Assembly: GCA_002498205.1 (NCBI GenBank)
Contig: DAGQ01000074.1
Span: 9,974 to 32,213, forward strand
Length of the DNA stretch: 22,240 nucleotides
DNA from: Euryarchaeota archaeon UBA596
GTDB taxonomy: Archaea > Thermoplasmatota > Poseidoniia > Poseidoniales > Poseidoniaceae
Direction of reading: 5' to 3'
This document shows, one piece after another, positions 7,909-15,837 of the stretch (position 1 is the stretch's first letter; the number at the start of each line of letters is the position of its first letter). The position numbers and the translations under genes were made by a program. The notes beneath the pieces are model-generated. The model was given only the letters and a program-made list of their open reading frames with translations. It did no database searches and was not told the DNA's origin.

Positions 7909-8391
7909 ATGGACGTAACAATACTACTTGGTTCCAAATCTGATATGCCTGTTGCTGAGAAATGCACAAAGATACTCGAACAATTCGATGTGTCTTACCA
8001 ATTACGTGTGGCTAGTGCACACCGATCGCCTGCTTTTGTTGAACAAATTGTACATGATGCTGAAGCTGACGGCTGTACAGTATTCATAGCAATGGCAGGA
8101 CTTGCTGCTGCTCTACCAGGTGCAGTTGCAGCGCTTACCACTAAGCCTGTAATTGGTGTTCCTTGTGGTGGTAGAGTACCTTATGACAGTCTACTGTCAA
8201 TAGCTCAACTACCACCAGGTGTTCCAGCTGCAACAGTTGGTGTTGATCGTGGAGACAATGCAGGATATTTGGCAACACAAATCTTAGCACTAGGAAATGA
8301 TAAATATGCTGCGGCACTAAAACAGAACAAACTTGATCAAATTGAAAGAGTAAAGAAAATGGACGCTGAGGTAAACGGTAGGGATGCTTGA
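7909..8391 (+). CDS. purE: PurE, AIR carboxylase / N5-CAIR mutase
   Basis: A 160-residue, cytosolic, full-length PurE of de novo purine synthesis; it forms CAIR either from N5-CAIR (class I) or directly from AIR and CO2 (class II). Visible motifs are GSKSDMP (8-14) for phosphate binding, SAHRSP (36-41) with the catalytic His, GRVPYDSLLS (88-97) and the C-terminal GVDRGDNAGYLATQIL (111-126). The segment that usually reads GGAAHLPG is GLAAALPG here, so the second conserved His is replaced by Ala; this leaves the class uncertain. The start is the ATG of MDVTILLGSKSD; an upstream in-frame ATG would add 26 residues unlike the family and overlap the preceding gene. The stop codon overlaps the guaAB start by one base. 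Confidence 0.92.
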   Translation: MDVTILLGSKSDMPVAEKCTKILEQFDVSYQLRVASAHRSPAFVEQIVHDAEADGCTVFIAMAGLAAALPGAVAALTTKPVIGVPCGGRVPYDSLLSIAQLPPGVPAATVGVDRGDNAGYLATQILALGNDKYAAALKQNKLDQIERVKKMDAEVNGRDA

Positions 8392-9338
8392 TGTTTGATT
8401 CGGCATCATTCATTGAAGAAGCCGCTCAAAAAATGAAGGATGAAATTGATGATATTGCAATCATTGCATGTAGTGGAGGAGTTGATTCGACAGTTGCTGC
8501 TATTATAGCTAACCAAGCAATTGGCGATAAATTACACTGTGTATATGTTGATACCGGTTTAATGAGGAAAAATGAAACCGAAGAAATACAAACTATGCTT
8601 TCTGCTCATGGACTAAATCTAACTACTGTATTTGCTGAAGAGCGTTATTTTGAAGCACTTGATGGGATCACAGAACCAGAACAAAAACGCAAAATAATTG
8701 GTGAATTATTCATCCGTATTTTCGAAGAAGAACAAGACAAAGTAAATGCAAAATATCTAGTTCAAGGAACTATTGCTCCAGATTGGATTGAATCAGGAGG
8801 GGGAGTAAGAGATACTATCAAAAGCCACCATAATGTTGGAGGATTACCCGAAGATATGAGTTTATTAGTCGTTGAACCTTTACGTGACTTGTATAAAGAT
8901 GAAGTTCGTGATTTAGCTCGAAAACTTGAAATTAAAGTTGCAGAACGTCAACCATTCCCTGGCCCAGGATTAGCAATTCGTTGTTTAGGTGCATTAACAA
9001 AGGAAAGAGTTCATGCCGTAAGAGAGGCATGCGCTATAGTTGAAGAAGAATTTGAGACTGCTGCTTCTGAAGGTAAAATGGAGATTCCATGGCAATATTT
9101 TGCCGCATTATTACCTGTGAAATCTGTAGGTGTACATGGAGATGTCAGAGTGTACGGAGAAACTGTAGTTGTTAGAGCAGTACAAAGTTTAGATGGGATG
9201 AGTGCACGTTATTCTGAAATCCCACATAGCATACTTCAAAAAATTTCAACTAGAATAACAAATTCACTAAAAGAATCAGTAAATAGAGTTGTATACGATA
9301 TTACTCATAAACCACCTGGCACAATCGAATGGGAATAA
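8391..9338 (+). CDS. guaAB: GMP synthase, ATP-pyrophosphatase subunit B
   Basis: A 315-residue synthetase half of archaeal two-subunit GMP synthase. It adenylates XMP and aminates it to GMP with ammonia from a separate glutaminase subunit, which is not in this window. The PP-loop SGGVDST is at 28-34. Other family marks are GTIAPDWIESGGG, KSHHNVGGLPEDM, EPLRDLYKDEVRDLARKLEI, RQPFPGPGLAIRCLG and the C-terminal VVYDITHKPPGTIEWE with the XMP-binding KPP(G/A)TIEWE. Length is normal for subunit B. I chose the ATG at 8391, sharing its A with the purE TGA; a TTG three bases earlier is also possible. The one-base overlap implies coupled translation of two purine enzymes. Confidence 0.95.
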   Translation: MFDSASFIEEAAQKMKDEIDDIAIIACSGGVDSTVAAIIANQAIGDKLHCVYVDTGLMRKNETEEIQTMLSAHGLNLTTVFAEERYFEALDGITEPEQKRKIIGELFIRIFEEEQDKVNAKYLVQGTIAPDWIESGGGVRDTIKSHHNVGGLPEDMSLLVVEPLRDLYKDEVRDLARKLEIKVAERQPFPGPGLAIRCLGALTKERVHAVREACAIVEEEFETAASEGKMEIPWQYFAALLPVKSVGVHGDVRVYGETVVVRAVQSLDGMSARYSEIPHSILQKISTRITNSLKESVNRVVYDITHKPPGTIEWE

Positions 9339-9360
9339 TCAATAAAATAGTGTTGATTAT
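9335..9360. repeat. 8-bp inverted repeat at the guaAB stop
   Basis: ATAATCAA and TTGATTAT form a perfect 8-bp inverted repeat around a 10-nt loop, beginning at the guaAB stop codon. No T-run follows, so it is not an ordinary oligo-T terminator. Its right arm contains TTATAG, a TATA-like element that could serve the protease gene, so an operator role is possible. Confidence 0.5.
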
Positions 9361-9371
9361 AGTACATTTAT

Positions 9372-9402
9372 CCGAGGCATTCAAACGTATTTGATATCTC
9401 GG
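9372..9402. repeat. Imperfect inverted repeat upstream of the protease
   Basis: CCGAG...CTCGG flank an inner TCAAA-CGTA-TTTGA, giving an imperfect hairpin or palindrome of about 12 pairs with small bulges. GTACAT occurs just outside each side (9362-9367 and 9402-9407). It ends 8 nt before the protease ATG, so it lies in the promoter or leader and may be an operator or a leader structure. Confidence 0.5.
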
Positions 9403-9410
9403 TACATCAT

Positions 9411-11894
9411 ATGAATTGGAGGGGGTGCGTAGTATGTATTATCACAGTTGTACTATTTTTACCACTTTCATCACTTTCAATTAATACAGATACACAAATT
9501 TTTCTTGAAGATGAAAATATTAATGAAAATCTTTTAGTTTCTAATCAAGACAAGGTAATCGATAATGCCCTTTGGAAAAGAATTTCAATGGGATGGCATG
9601 ATGAATTTATCGAAATTATTGTTCAATTCGACTCAGGGAGCAATGGAGAAATAGAAGAAAATATATTGATTGAAAATGGATTTAATCCAATATATAAAAC
9701 TACAGTGATTCCCTCGATTTTCGCATTTGGGCCCGCTTCAAAAATTAGTACTCTAGCAAATATTGATGAAATAAAATGGGTTGAATGGAACTCTCCTATG
9801 AAATATTATATGGATCAAACCATTCATACAATTAAAGCAATTGATGCATGGGATCGTCAATTAATAGATCTTTATGGCTACCCCACATCAACCAAAATAA
9901 AAGGAGATGGAGTTACTGTTGTAGTTGTAGATAGCGGAATTGATGCATCACATCCTGATTTAGATTACAACCCTCAAAGCCCCAATAATCCAATTAAACC
10001 ACAACCAGATGATAAAGTAATTTACAATGCGAAATTAAATCAGGGTTCTGGATCTAATACCCCCGAATTCTTATGGGTACCTGCATCTGATACAGATACA
10101 TCAAGTGGACATGGGACTCATTGTGCAGGTACTGTGGCAGGCAATGGAGATGCATCTGCTAAAAACAAATTAGGAATTGCCCCAAATTCATGGCTCATTG
10201 GTCTTTCAATGGGCGAATTAGCATTCACAATTGATGAATATTCCGCACTAGAATATGTATACCAGCTTTCAAAACCTGGTTCTGCCACTCAACAAGCCTG
10301 GAACATAAAAGTAGTCACTAATTCATGGGGCCCAGGTTTTCCATTTGACTCAATAGATGCCAATGATTTGACAGTACAAATTATTGAAAAAATAAGTATT
10401 GAAAATAATGTAGCAGTTATTTTCGCTAATGGAAACGATGGTGGTGAAGGTGATGAAGATCAATCAAATATATTTGCAAAAGTTCCTGCAGCAATAGGAG
10501 TTGCAGCAGCGAATAGAAATGGCATTGGAATGTCAGATTTTTCTAGTAGAGGAGATATGTCAGATAGAGACACTTGGCCAGATGTATCTGCCCCTGGTGT
10601 AGACATTTGGTCTGCTGCAGCACGTGCTACCCTAATAGGTGCAGGCACTGGTGCAGGAGACGTAGGTTCTGGTGAATTAGACTATTACTATCTGGCAATT
10701 AGTGGCACCAGCATGGCCACACCACATGTAGCAGGTTTGGCAGCATTATTATGGCAAGCGGCACCATCATTAAAAATGAGTAATTATGATGAAGACTTAG
10801 ATTCTTCTGGCAAACCTACTCTACATGATCCTAGCGGTATTTCTCCGCCTCAAGAAGCCGAAAGAGAGATTCATGAGATTGAAGTAATTTTGAAATTAAC
10901 TTCAGACTATATTACCGAAGGAGAAAACCTAGCTGAAAATAATAGTTGGGGGTTAAATAATCATTCATTAGATTATGCTCAAGGTTATGGATTAGTAAAT
11001 GCAGATAATGCGGTTGCATTAGCATTAACTTTACAACGCATGAGAGATGAAAATGGCGATGGATTAGTTGATAATGAAGATGTTGATGTATTAGATGCAT
11101 TCAAAAATTATAAAGAAACAATGACAATTAATTCAGAAACATTTTCAACATCTGGATTAACAACTAATTGGGATGGTGATTTTGCAGTATTTACTAGCGA
11201 ATCTGACTTGCCTCCTGCTTCATCCCATAGGAAAGAGTTTTTTGTGCCCAAAGGAACTACAATGGTATATGCTGATTTAGAATATAATCCCATCACCCCT
11301 TCAATTTTTTGTCCCACATCCAGTATTCTTAGACTTGCACTAGATGCTGATGGAGATCAAAATTATGAAGAAACTGATATTGATGAGCAAGAAATTACTA
11401 TTGAAGGTGGTTCTGATGAAGGGGCTTGGTGGGCCGTAGATGTTCAAGGAACATCAATTGGTAGTTGTTTAACTGGTGGAGATCTAGGCCCTAGGGCAGC
11501 ATATACTGTTGAAATAAATCTAAGATTTAGTCCCACTGAAATTAATCTTGATATTAATGAATCTAGAGGATGGAAATCACTAGGGGATGGTGTTGCAGAA
11601 ATTACAATGCAAAGATTACAATATACACATCCAAGTTTTGAAGAGGAAGTTGAAAAATTGAGTGGTTTAGAAGGAATGATTAAATGGCTTCAAGAAAATT
11701 GGTGGATTCCATTAATAATAATTTCATTAATAATTATTGCTTCTGTAGTTCTAAATGAAAGAAATCAAAGCATAGTCAAGGAAATTCGTGAAAATTACAA
11801 CAATAAAAAATTAAATAATCAGAATTTTAAAAATAATCAAACTAATGAAAATAGGATATTAGAAGCAGAGATTATAGAAGCAGAATTATTATAA
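9411..11894 (+). CDS. Membrane-anchored subtilisin-family (S8) serine protease
   Basis: An 827-residue exported protease. A signal peptide (1-23) is followed by an I9-like propeptide (about 60-135) and the S8 catalytic domain (about 140-540). The triad is D174 (VVVVDSGID), H234 (SGHGTHCAG) and S434 (ISGTSMATPHVAG), with oxyanion Asn N342 (ANGNDGG), so it should be active. Residues 546-557 (DENGDGLVDNED) fit a calcium EF-hand/dockerin-type loop, and DADGDQNYEETD near 644 is a second acidic loop. A beta-rich domain follows, then one transmembrane helix near 764-783 (WWIPLIIISLIIIASVVL) and an Asn/Lys-rich cytoplasmic tail. It would act on the outer cell face, probably degrading proteins for uptake. 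Two inverted repeats sit upstream. A GGAGGGGG run lies just inside the coding region, but the only ATG it serves is out of frame. Confidence 0.93.
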   Translation: MNWRGCVVCIITVVLFLPLSSLSINTDTQIFLEDENINENLLVSNQDKVIDNALWKRISMGWHDEFIEIIVQFDSGSNGEIEENILIENGFNPIYKTTVIPSIFAFGPASKISTLANIDEIKWVEWNSPMKYYMDQTIHTIKAIDAWDRQLIDLYGYPTSTKIKGDGVTVVVVDSGIDASHPDLDYNPQSPNNPIKPQPDDKVIYNAKLNQGSGSNTPEFLWVPASDTDTSSGHGTHCAGTVAGNGDASAKNKLGIAPNSWLIGLSMGELAFTIDEYSALEYVYQLSKPGSATQQAWNIKVVTNSWGPGFPFDSIDANDLTVQIIEKISIENNVAVIFANGNDGGEGDEDQSNIFAKVPAAIGVAAANRNGIGMSDFSSRGDMSDRDTWPDVSAPGVDIWSAAARATLIGAGTGAGDVGSGELDYYYLAISGTSMATPHVAGLAALLWQAAPSLKMSNYDEDLDSSGKPTLHDPSGISPPQEAEREIHEIEVILKLTSDYITEGENLAENNSWGLNNHSLDYAQGYGLVNADNAVALALTLQRMRDENGDGLVDNEDVDVLDAFKNYKETMTINSETFSTSGLTTNWDGDFAVFTSESDLPPASSHRKEFFVPKGTTMVYADLEYNPITPSIFCPTSSILRLALDADGDQNYEETDIDEQEITIEGGSDEGAWWAVDVQGTSIGSCLTGGDLGPRAAYTVEINLRFSPTEINLDINESRGWKSLGDGVAEITMQRLQYTHPSFEEEVEKLSGLEGMIKWLQENWWIPLIIISLIIIASVVLNERNQSIVKEIRENYNNKKLNNQNFKNNQTNENRILEAEIIEAELL

Positions 11895-11896
11895 TT
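11886..11896 (+). promoter_or_regulatory. TATA box candidate for tRNA-Asn
   Basis: TTATTATAATT overlaps the stop codon of the protease gene. Its centre would place transcription start near 11917, about 24 nt before the mature tRNA, a plausible leader for RNase P removal. Confidence 0.45.
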
Positions 11897-11940
11897 CAGA
11901 CGAAGGCATGAAATATCAAAGTCAAGTGGGCCGATTGCTT

Positions 11941-12013
11941 GCCGTATTAGCTTAGTTGGTGGAGCGGCGGACTGTTAATCCGCAGGTCGCAGGTTCGAGT
12001 CCTGCATACGGCG
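11941..12013 (+). tRNA. tRNA-Asn (anticodon GTT)
   Basis: A 73-nt cloverleaf. The acceptor stem GCCGTAT pairs with ATACGGC, the D arm is GCTT/GAGC, the anticodon stem GCGGA/TCCGC encloses CTGTTAA with anticodon GTT, the variable loop has 5 nt, and the T arm is GCAGG-TTCGAGT-CCTGC. The discriminator is G. CCA is not encoded and must be added after transcription. No intron is present. Confidence 0.97.
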
Positions 12014-12014
12014 C

Positions 12015-12023
12015 TTTTTTTTT
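12015..12023 (+). terminator. Oligo-T terminator after tRNA-Asn
   Basis: Nine consecutive T residues begin 2 nt after the tRNA 3' end, matching the usual archaeal oligo-T termination signal. Confidence 0.75.
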
Positions 12024-12117
12024 GAGATTTAAGTATTAGAATTATTATCCATATTATTTTCTGAATTTCCTAATTAACCTTGAAAGTAACTAAATTTGAT
12101 ATTATTATCCCTCTCTC

Positions 12118-12126
12118 ATTATATAG
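12118..12126 (+). promoter_or_regulatory. TATA box candidate for the gene at 12146
   Basis: ATTATATAG is centred about 24 nt before the ATG at 12146. It predicts a leaderless or very short-leader transcript for the ATGs at 12146, 12155 or 12161. Confidence 0.5.
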
Positions 12127-12145
12127 TATCTATTAGGATGAATAA

Positions 12146-12736
12146 ATGATAGTCATGCAAATGTCACCCTTTGAGTTTGTTACTGTATTCCTCTCATTAA
12201 TTATCGGTTTTGCTCTCGCACACATCCTACGTGCTACTTCTGATCTATACGAAATTCGTGAACGTGTTAAAACATACTGGCTCAATTCACTTTGGGTCAT
12301 CACAGTCGCAATGTGGTCCATATTCACATGGTGGGGGCTCTGGATGCTTTCCATCGAGTTAACAGAATGGAGCTATGCCCAATACTGGATTCTTGTGATT
12401 AATATTTCATCAATATATTTCTTCACAACATTGGTTTTACCTAAAGCAACTGACGAGGGGATAATTAATCTGGAAAAGCACTACTATTCAGTACATAAGG
12501 CGTTCTTCTCAGTAATTGCATTCTCTTTATTTACTTCTGCAATTGTTAATTATTCACTATTCGGACAACCCTTAATCGGTCCAATGACAATAATGCCATG
12601 TATTGTTGGATTTGCAGCAATAGGAGGAGTATTTACAGATTCAAAATCATATCACAAAGGTATTGGAATTTTTATGTTCATTATGTTTATTGCATTCCAA
12701 CTAACTGATGTTACACAAATTAATTACACACCGTGA
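12146..12736 (+). CDS. Polytopic membrane protein, uncharacterised family
   Basis: A 196-residue protein with about six transmembrane helices, near residues 7-27, 46-68, 79-98, 117-137, 143-160 and 171-188. The opening MSPFEFVTVFLSLIIGFALA followed by RVKTYWLNSLW and a Trp-rich second helix resembles a widespread uncharacterised bacterial membrane family whose members begin PFEYVSVLxSIILGLG; this is a recollection, not a search result. Three in-frame ATGs are close together, and the family start would be the third, at 12161. The gene has its own promoter after the tRNA terminator and converges with dnaJ with a 9-nt gap. No function is known to me. Confidence 0.75.
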   Translation: MIVMQMSPFEFVTVFLSLIIGFALAHILRATSDLYEIRERVKTYWLNSLWVITVAMWSIFTWWGLWMLSIELTEWSYAQYWILVINISSIYFFTTLVLPKATDEGIINLEKHYYSVHKAFFSVIAFSLFTSAIVNYSLFGQPLIGPMTIMPCIVGFAAIGGVFTDSKSYHKGIGIFMFIMFIAFQLTDVTQINYTP

Positions 12737-12745
12737 ATTAATTAA

Positions 12746-13885
12746 TTATGAACGTCTATCTTTAGCCTCATCTAAGATTGAATTTTCTAAGTCGTCATCT
12801 GCAATACTTAAATCCGATTTAAGGCTTTCAAGCTGTGATTTTAAATTCCTACTAGGTTTTTTAGGTGTATGCAATTTTAATAATATAATTACATCTCCTC
12901 TCCTGCCTCTTCCATTAGGTAAACCTCTACCTGGAATATTTAATGTATGACCTGCTAATGAGTTTGCTGGAATCTTAATTGCTAGGGGCTTATCATCTAA
13001 ATGAGGAATAGTTACAGTTCTTCCAAGCATTAAATCAGGGAAACCCACTGGAAGCGACATTAATAATTCAGCACCATCTCTTTCGAACCAAGGGTGATTT
13101 TCAAGGATTAACTCTATCTCTAAATCTCCTGCAATACCACCTTGTGGAGGAACATGCCCCTTCCCCCTCATTCTTAGTCGCATTCCAGTATCTACACCCT
13201 CAGGAACATTGAATCTTATTGTTTGCTTTTTCTTTTTCCTGCCTTCTCCCCTACAATCTTTACAAGGATTAATTATTATCTTACCACGGCCTTGACAAGT
13301 TGGACAAATTCCGCTTGTTTGTTGGACAAATGGTCCGACCTGACGTGTTTGTGTAACTTGTCCTTGACCCCTACATGTAGAACAAATCTCCACATCGTCA
13401 CTAGTAGCTCCACCACTTCCAGAACATGAATCACAAGATAAAAAGGTATCAACAGATACTTCTTCTGAACCACCTTCAAAAGCCATTTGAAATGGAATCT
13501 TTTTACGAACTAAGATACTTTGACCTCTTGCTTGACGAGGCCTACTACTTCTTCTTCCGCCTCCACCAAATAAATTTGAAAATAAATCATCTAATCCAGA
13601 ACCAAACAAATCCTCATACCTTATATCAAAGCCTGAAAAACCTCCACCCATTTGTGGTCCAGAATGTCCAAAACGATCATATTGTGCTCTCTTGTCTGAA
13701 TCAGATAAAATTGCAAATGCCTCTTGAATTTCTTTAAATTTATCATCTGCTCCAGGGTCTGAATTTTTATCTGGATGATATTTTCTTGCTAATGAACGAA
13801 ATGCTTTCTTAAGTTCCTTGTCTGTTGCACCCTTATTGACGCCAAGCACCTCATAGTAGTCCCGTTTATCAGACATTACACTCAT
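12746..13885 (-). CDS. dnaJ: Chaperone protein DnaJ (type I)
   Basis: A 379-residue type I J-domain co-chaperone that stimulates DnaK ATPase and holds unfolded clients in the cytosol. The J domain (about 8-72) has the HPD at 37-39. A Gly/Phe-rich region runs about 74-108. Four CxxCxGxG zinc motifs start at 151 (CDSCSGSG), 168 (CSTCRGQG), 194 (CPTCQGRG) and 208 (CKDCRGEG). The two C-terminal beta-domains follow, with the usual VPEGVDTGMRLRMRGKG. All key residues are present. ATGs at 13885 and 13876 both suit. dnaK and grpE are not nearby. The protein is of bacterial type, as in other archaea that gained the DnaK system by transfer. A membrane/zinc-ribbon gene lies 46 nt upstream. Confidence 0.96.
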   Translation of the reverse strand: MSVMSDKRDYYEVLGVNKGATDKELKKAFRSLARKYHPDKNSDPGADDKFKEIQEAFAILSDSDKRAQYDRFGHSGPQMGGGFSGFDIRYEDLFGSGLDDLFSNLFGGGGRRSSRPRQARGQSILVRKKIPFQMAFEGGSEEVSVDTFLSCDSCSGSGGATSDDVEICSTCRGQGQVTQTRQVGPFVQQTSGICPTCQGRGKIIINPCKDCRGEGRKKKKQTIRFNVPEGVDTGMRLRMRGKGHVPPQGGIAGDLEIELILENHPWFERDGAELLMSLPVGFPDLMLGRTVTIPHLDDKPLAIKIPANSLAGHTLNIPGRGLPNGRGRRGDVIILLKLHTPKKPSRNLKSQLESLKSDLSIADDDLENSILDEAKDRRS

Positions 13886-13931
13886 TCATGCGGACTACAC
13901 AACTACTATGAACAATTCGCTAAAATTCTCT

Positions 13932-14714
13932 TTATTTTGATGAACCACAGACATCACAATAGTTTGTATCAACAGAATTCATATGGCCACAACTTCTACA
14001 ATGCCATGAATTAGAAACTAAATTATCATATTCTGAGGCCGCGCTAGAAATATTTTGATTTTGTATACCATCAAGAATGATATTTGATTCAGAAACAACA
14101 TCATTTTTTACTTGTTTTCTTTTCTTTTTAGAAATTTTTGTAGCAACCCAATCTAATAAATTATCCATTACTGAACCTTCACGTTCTGCGACTGTAGTTT
14201 TTTTCACTTTTTCTTCAAGAGATTTGTCGCCCCTCATTCTAGCTGCTGCTAAATTTACATGATCTCTATCGGCTAACATATCTACTTCTGCTTTATTTTC
14301 AATTTCAGCTCTAGCATCCCGATTATCCATTAGTAGATCTCCTACTTTTCCTTGCATTCTTTCAAGAGCGTTTTGAGTTAGAGCACCAACTTCTACAGAA
14401 CCTTGAGTTGTATGTAAAGTAATATTTTGATTATTCTCCCAAGCACCTGATTCTTCGTTTTTATAATGTTTTGATAATTTTTTTAATGCTTGAACTCTAT
14501 GCCATTCATGGCCTCTGACTGTGACCACTCTTTTGTAAAGAATATATCCAGGAACTAAACCAACTATTGCTGCAGCCCATGGAGCCATAGGATCACCATT
14601 TGATAATATTTGAGCTGGTTGAAAGCCAACACTTGGATAAAATAAAAAAAACATAGCAATTGCAGGTGCAAGAAGATATATTCCTCCAATTAAGTTGCTT
14701 TTTTTCTCCTGCAT
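13932..14714 (-). CDS. Membrane protein with charged helical region and C-terminal zinc ribbon
   Basis: A 260-residue protein starting at the ATG of MQEKKSNLIGG; a TTG two codons earlier is also open. Two transmembrane helices lie near residues 9-30 and 43-62. A long charged, probably helical cytoplasmic part follows (DNRDARAEIENKAEVDMLADRDH), with an Arg/Lys-rich stretch (KISKKKRKQVK). The C-terminus is a zinc ribbon, CRSCGHMNSVDTNYCDVCG, of the small RanBP2/zinc-ribbon type seen at the ends of many archaeal membrane proteins. It lies 46 nt upstream of dnaJ and 61 nt downstream of the glycosyltransferase on the same strand. The family is not recognised. Confidence 0.75.
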   Translation of the reverse strand: MQEKKSNLIGGIYLLAPAIAMFFLFYPSVGFQPAQILSNGDPMAPWAAAIVGLVPGYILYKRVVTVRGHEWHRVQALKKLSKHYKNEESGAWENNQNITLHTTQGSVEVGALTQNALERMQGKVGDLLMDNRDARAEIENKAEVDMLADRDHVNLAAARMRGDKSLEEKVKKTTVAEREGSVMDNLLDWVATKISKKKRKQVKNDVVSESNIILDGIQNQNISSAASEYDNLVSNSWHCRSCGHMNSVDTNYCDVCGSSK

Positions 14715-14775
14715 TAACAATTCTAATCTGTTTTAACGATTGAACCTTTCCCGTTAATGAGCCTTATCATTCGAG

Positions 14776-15810
14776 TTAAACATCAACTCTATCCTTAGGG
14801 GCTTTCCCTTTAACTAAAAACCCATGTAAAAAACCAATACTAAATGTTGTGTGTAAACTAAAAAGCAATATTGGCACTCCAAAAAACATCAGAGGTTTCT
14901 TCCAACTAATTGATTCAAACGTTCCTGCTAAAAAGATTACAAAAAGATATAATGAGGGGGGAATCCACCACATTTTTATTCCCAAAAGAAACAAACTTAA
15001 GGTCAATAAAAACCCAAACCATGGAGCGATTTCACCCAGAGGCAATCTAGTAGGGTGTTTTCTGACTAATTTTACCCTCCAAAAACCATTCCTATGTCCG
15101 AACCTCAACCATTGCAAAAAGGTCTGCCTCTTGGTAACATGAATACAACTAATATCACTCCTCCAGATTTGCCAACCATTCTTAATTAAACGCATATTAA
15201 GATCTGAATCTTGTGCAGTAATCAACTCATCATCATAACCATCTACAGATTTCAAAGCATCAACTCGATAAATTGCCAAAGGAGGTATTCTTGTCCTTTG
15301 AAGCCCTTTAAATTGAGCATATGCACCTCGCCCACTTCCCAAGGGATTACCTAAACTTGCTTCAATTAATGTACTCATAAATGTCATTTTTTCTTCTGGT
15401 GGTTTGAGTATCGTCCCTATTGCAGCAATATTGCCCTCATTTTCTTCTTGCAAATCAATAAATTGATTGATTCTAATTTCCAAATGATTTTTCGGAAAAG
15501 TTGCATGTGCAACAGTTTCGAAAACATATTCAATATCTCCTGAAAGATGATCAAATGCAATATTTCTTGCTTGTGACACATACCTATTAGGATTATTAAG
15601 TAAAATAATTTCAGGCATTCCTTCTTTTAAATTTTTAATATATTCTGTTACAATTTCTGGAGTCCCATCAGTTGAATTTCCATCAACCACGATTATTTGA
15701 TGCTTAGATGAAGGATAAGTTTGATCACAAAGACTGTTCAAACATGTTTCAATAAAGTCCTTTTCATGAAAAGTTGGAATTACTGTAGCTACTTGTGGTA
15801 ATGAACTAAT
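14776..15810 (-). CDS. Family 2 glycosyltransferase, membrane-bound, atypical start
   Basis: A GT-A-fold family 2 transferase resembling the ExoA type, probably adding sugars to lipid-linked or surface glycans at the cytoplasmic face. Motifs are VIPTFHEKDF, CLNSLCDQTYP, IIVVDGNSTDGT, the acceptor segment PPLAIYRVDALKSVDGYDDE, QDSDLNMRL and QWLRFGHRNGFWR; three or four C-terminal transmembrane segments follow. The first in-frame ATG/GTG/TTG is the TTG at 15741, which would remove the first strand and nucleotide-binding VIPTF. The frame stays open to a TAA at 15838-15840, with no standard start between. An ATT at 15810 sits 7 nt after GGAGG and is my preferred start (344 residues); a sequence error is the alternative. 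The usual Asp of the DGH-like motif appears to be Val (ETVAHA). Confidence 0.85.
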   Translation of the reverse strand: MSSLPQVATVIPTFHEKDFIETCLNSLCDQTYPSSKHQIIVVDGNSTDGTPEIVTEYIKNLKEGMPEIILLNNPNRYVSQARNIAFDHLSGDIEYVFETVAHATFPKNHLEIRINQFIDLQEENEGNIAAIGTILKPPEEKMTFMSTLIEASLGNPLGSGRGAYAQFKGLQRTRIPPLAIYRVDALKSVDGYDDELITAQDSDLNMRLIKNGWQIWRSDISCIHVTKRQTFLQWLRFGHRNGFWRVKLVRKHPTRLPLGEIAPWFGFLLTLSLFLLGIKMWWIPPSLYLFVIFLAGTFESISWKKPLMFFGVPILLFSLHTTFSIGFLHGFLVKGKAPKDRVDV

Positions 15811-15817
15811 TTTAATC

Positions 15818-15822
15818 CCTCC
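15818..15822 (-). promoter_or_regulatory. Shine-Dalgarno GGAGG for the glycosyltransferase
   Basis: On the minus strand AGGAGGG ends 6-7 nt before an ATT codon at 15810 in the glycosyltransferase frame. The spacing is normal for initiation there and argues against the TTG at 15741, 76 nt further on. Confidence 0.5.
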
Positions 15823-15837
15823 TGTATCATAACCGAA

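Noticed and set aside
9418..9436. GGAGGGGG followed by ATG at 9434 as the true protease start
   Set aside because: That ATG is out of frame with the protease; using 9411 keeps the signal peptide.
10460..11317. Minus-strand open frames within the protease gene
   Set aside because: They run antisense to conserved catalytic-domain codons and have no ribosome site or recognisable protein.
12041..12110. Direct repeat ATTATTATCC at 12041-12050 and 12101-12110
   Set aside because: A 10-mer of A+T-rich sequence occurring twice in one spacer is likely by chance, and nothing else supports a site.
13223..13737. Open frames opposite and out of frame within dnaJ
   Set aside because: They are shadows of a clear DnaJ coding frame, with Cys/His/Leu-rich translations and no family features.
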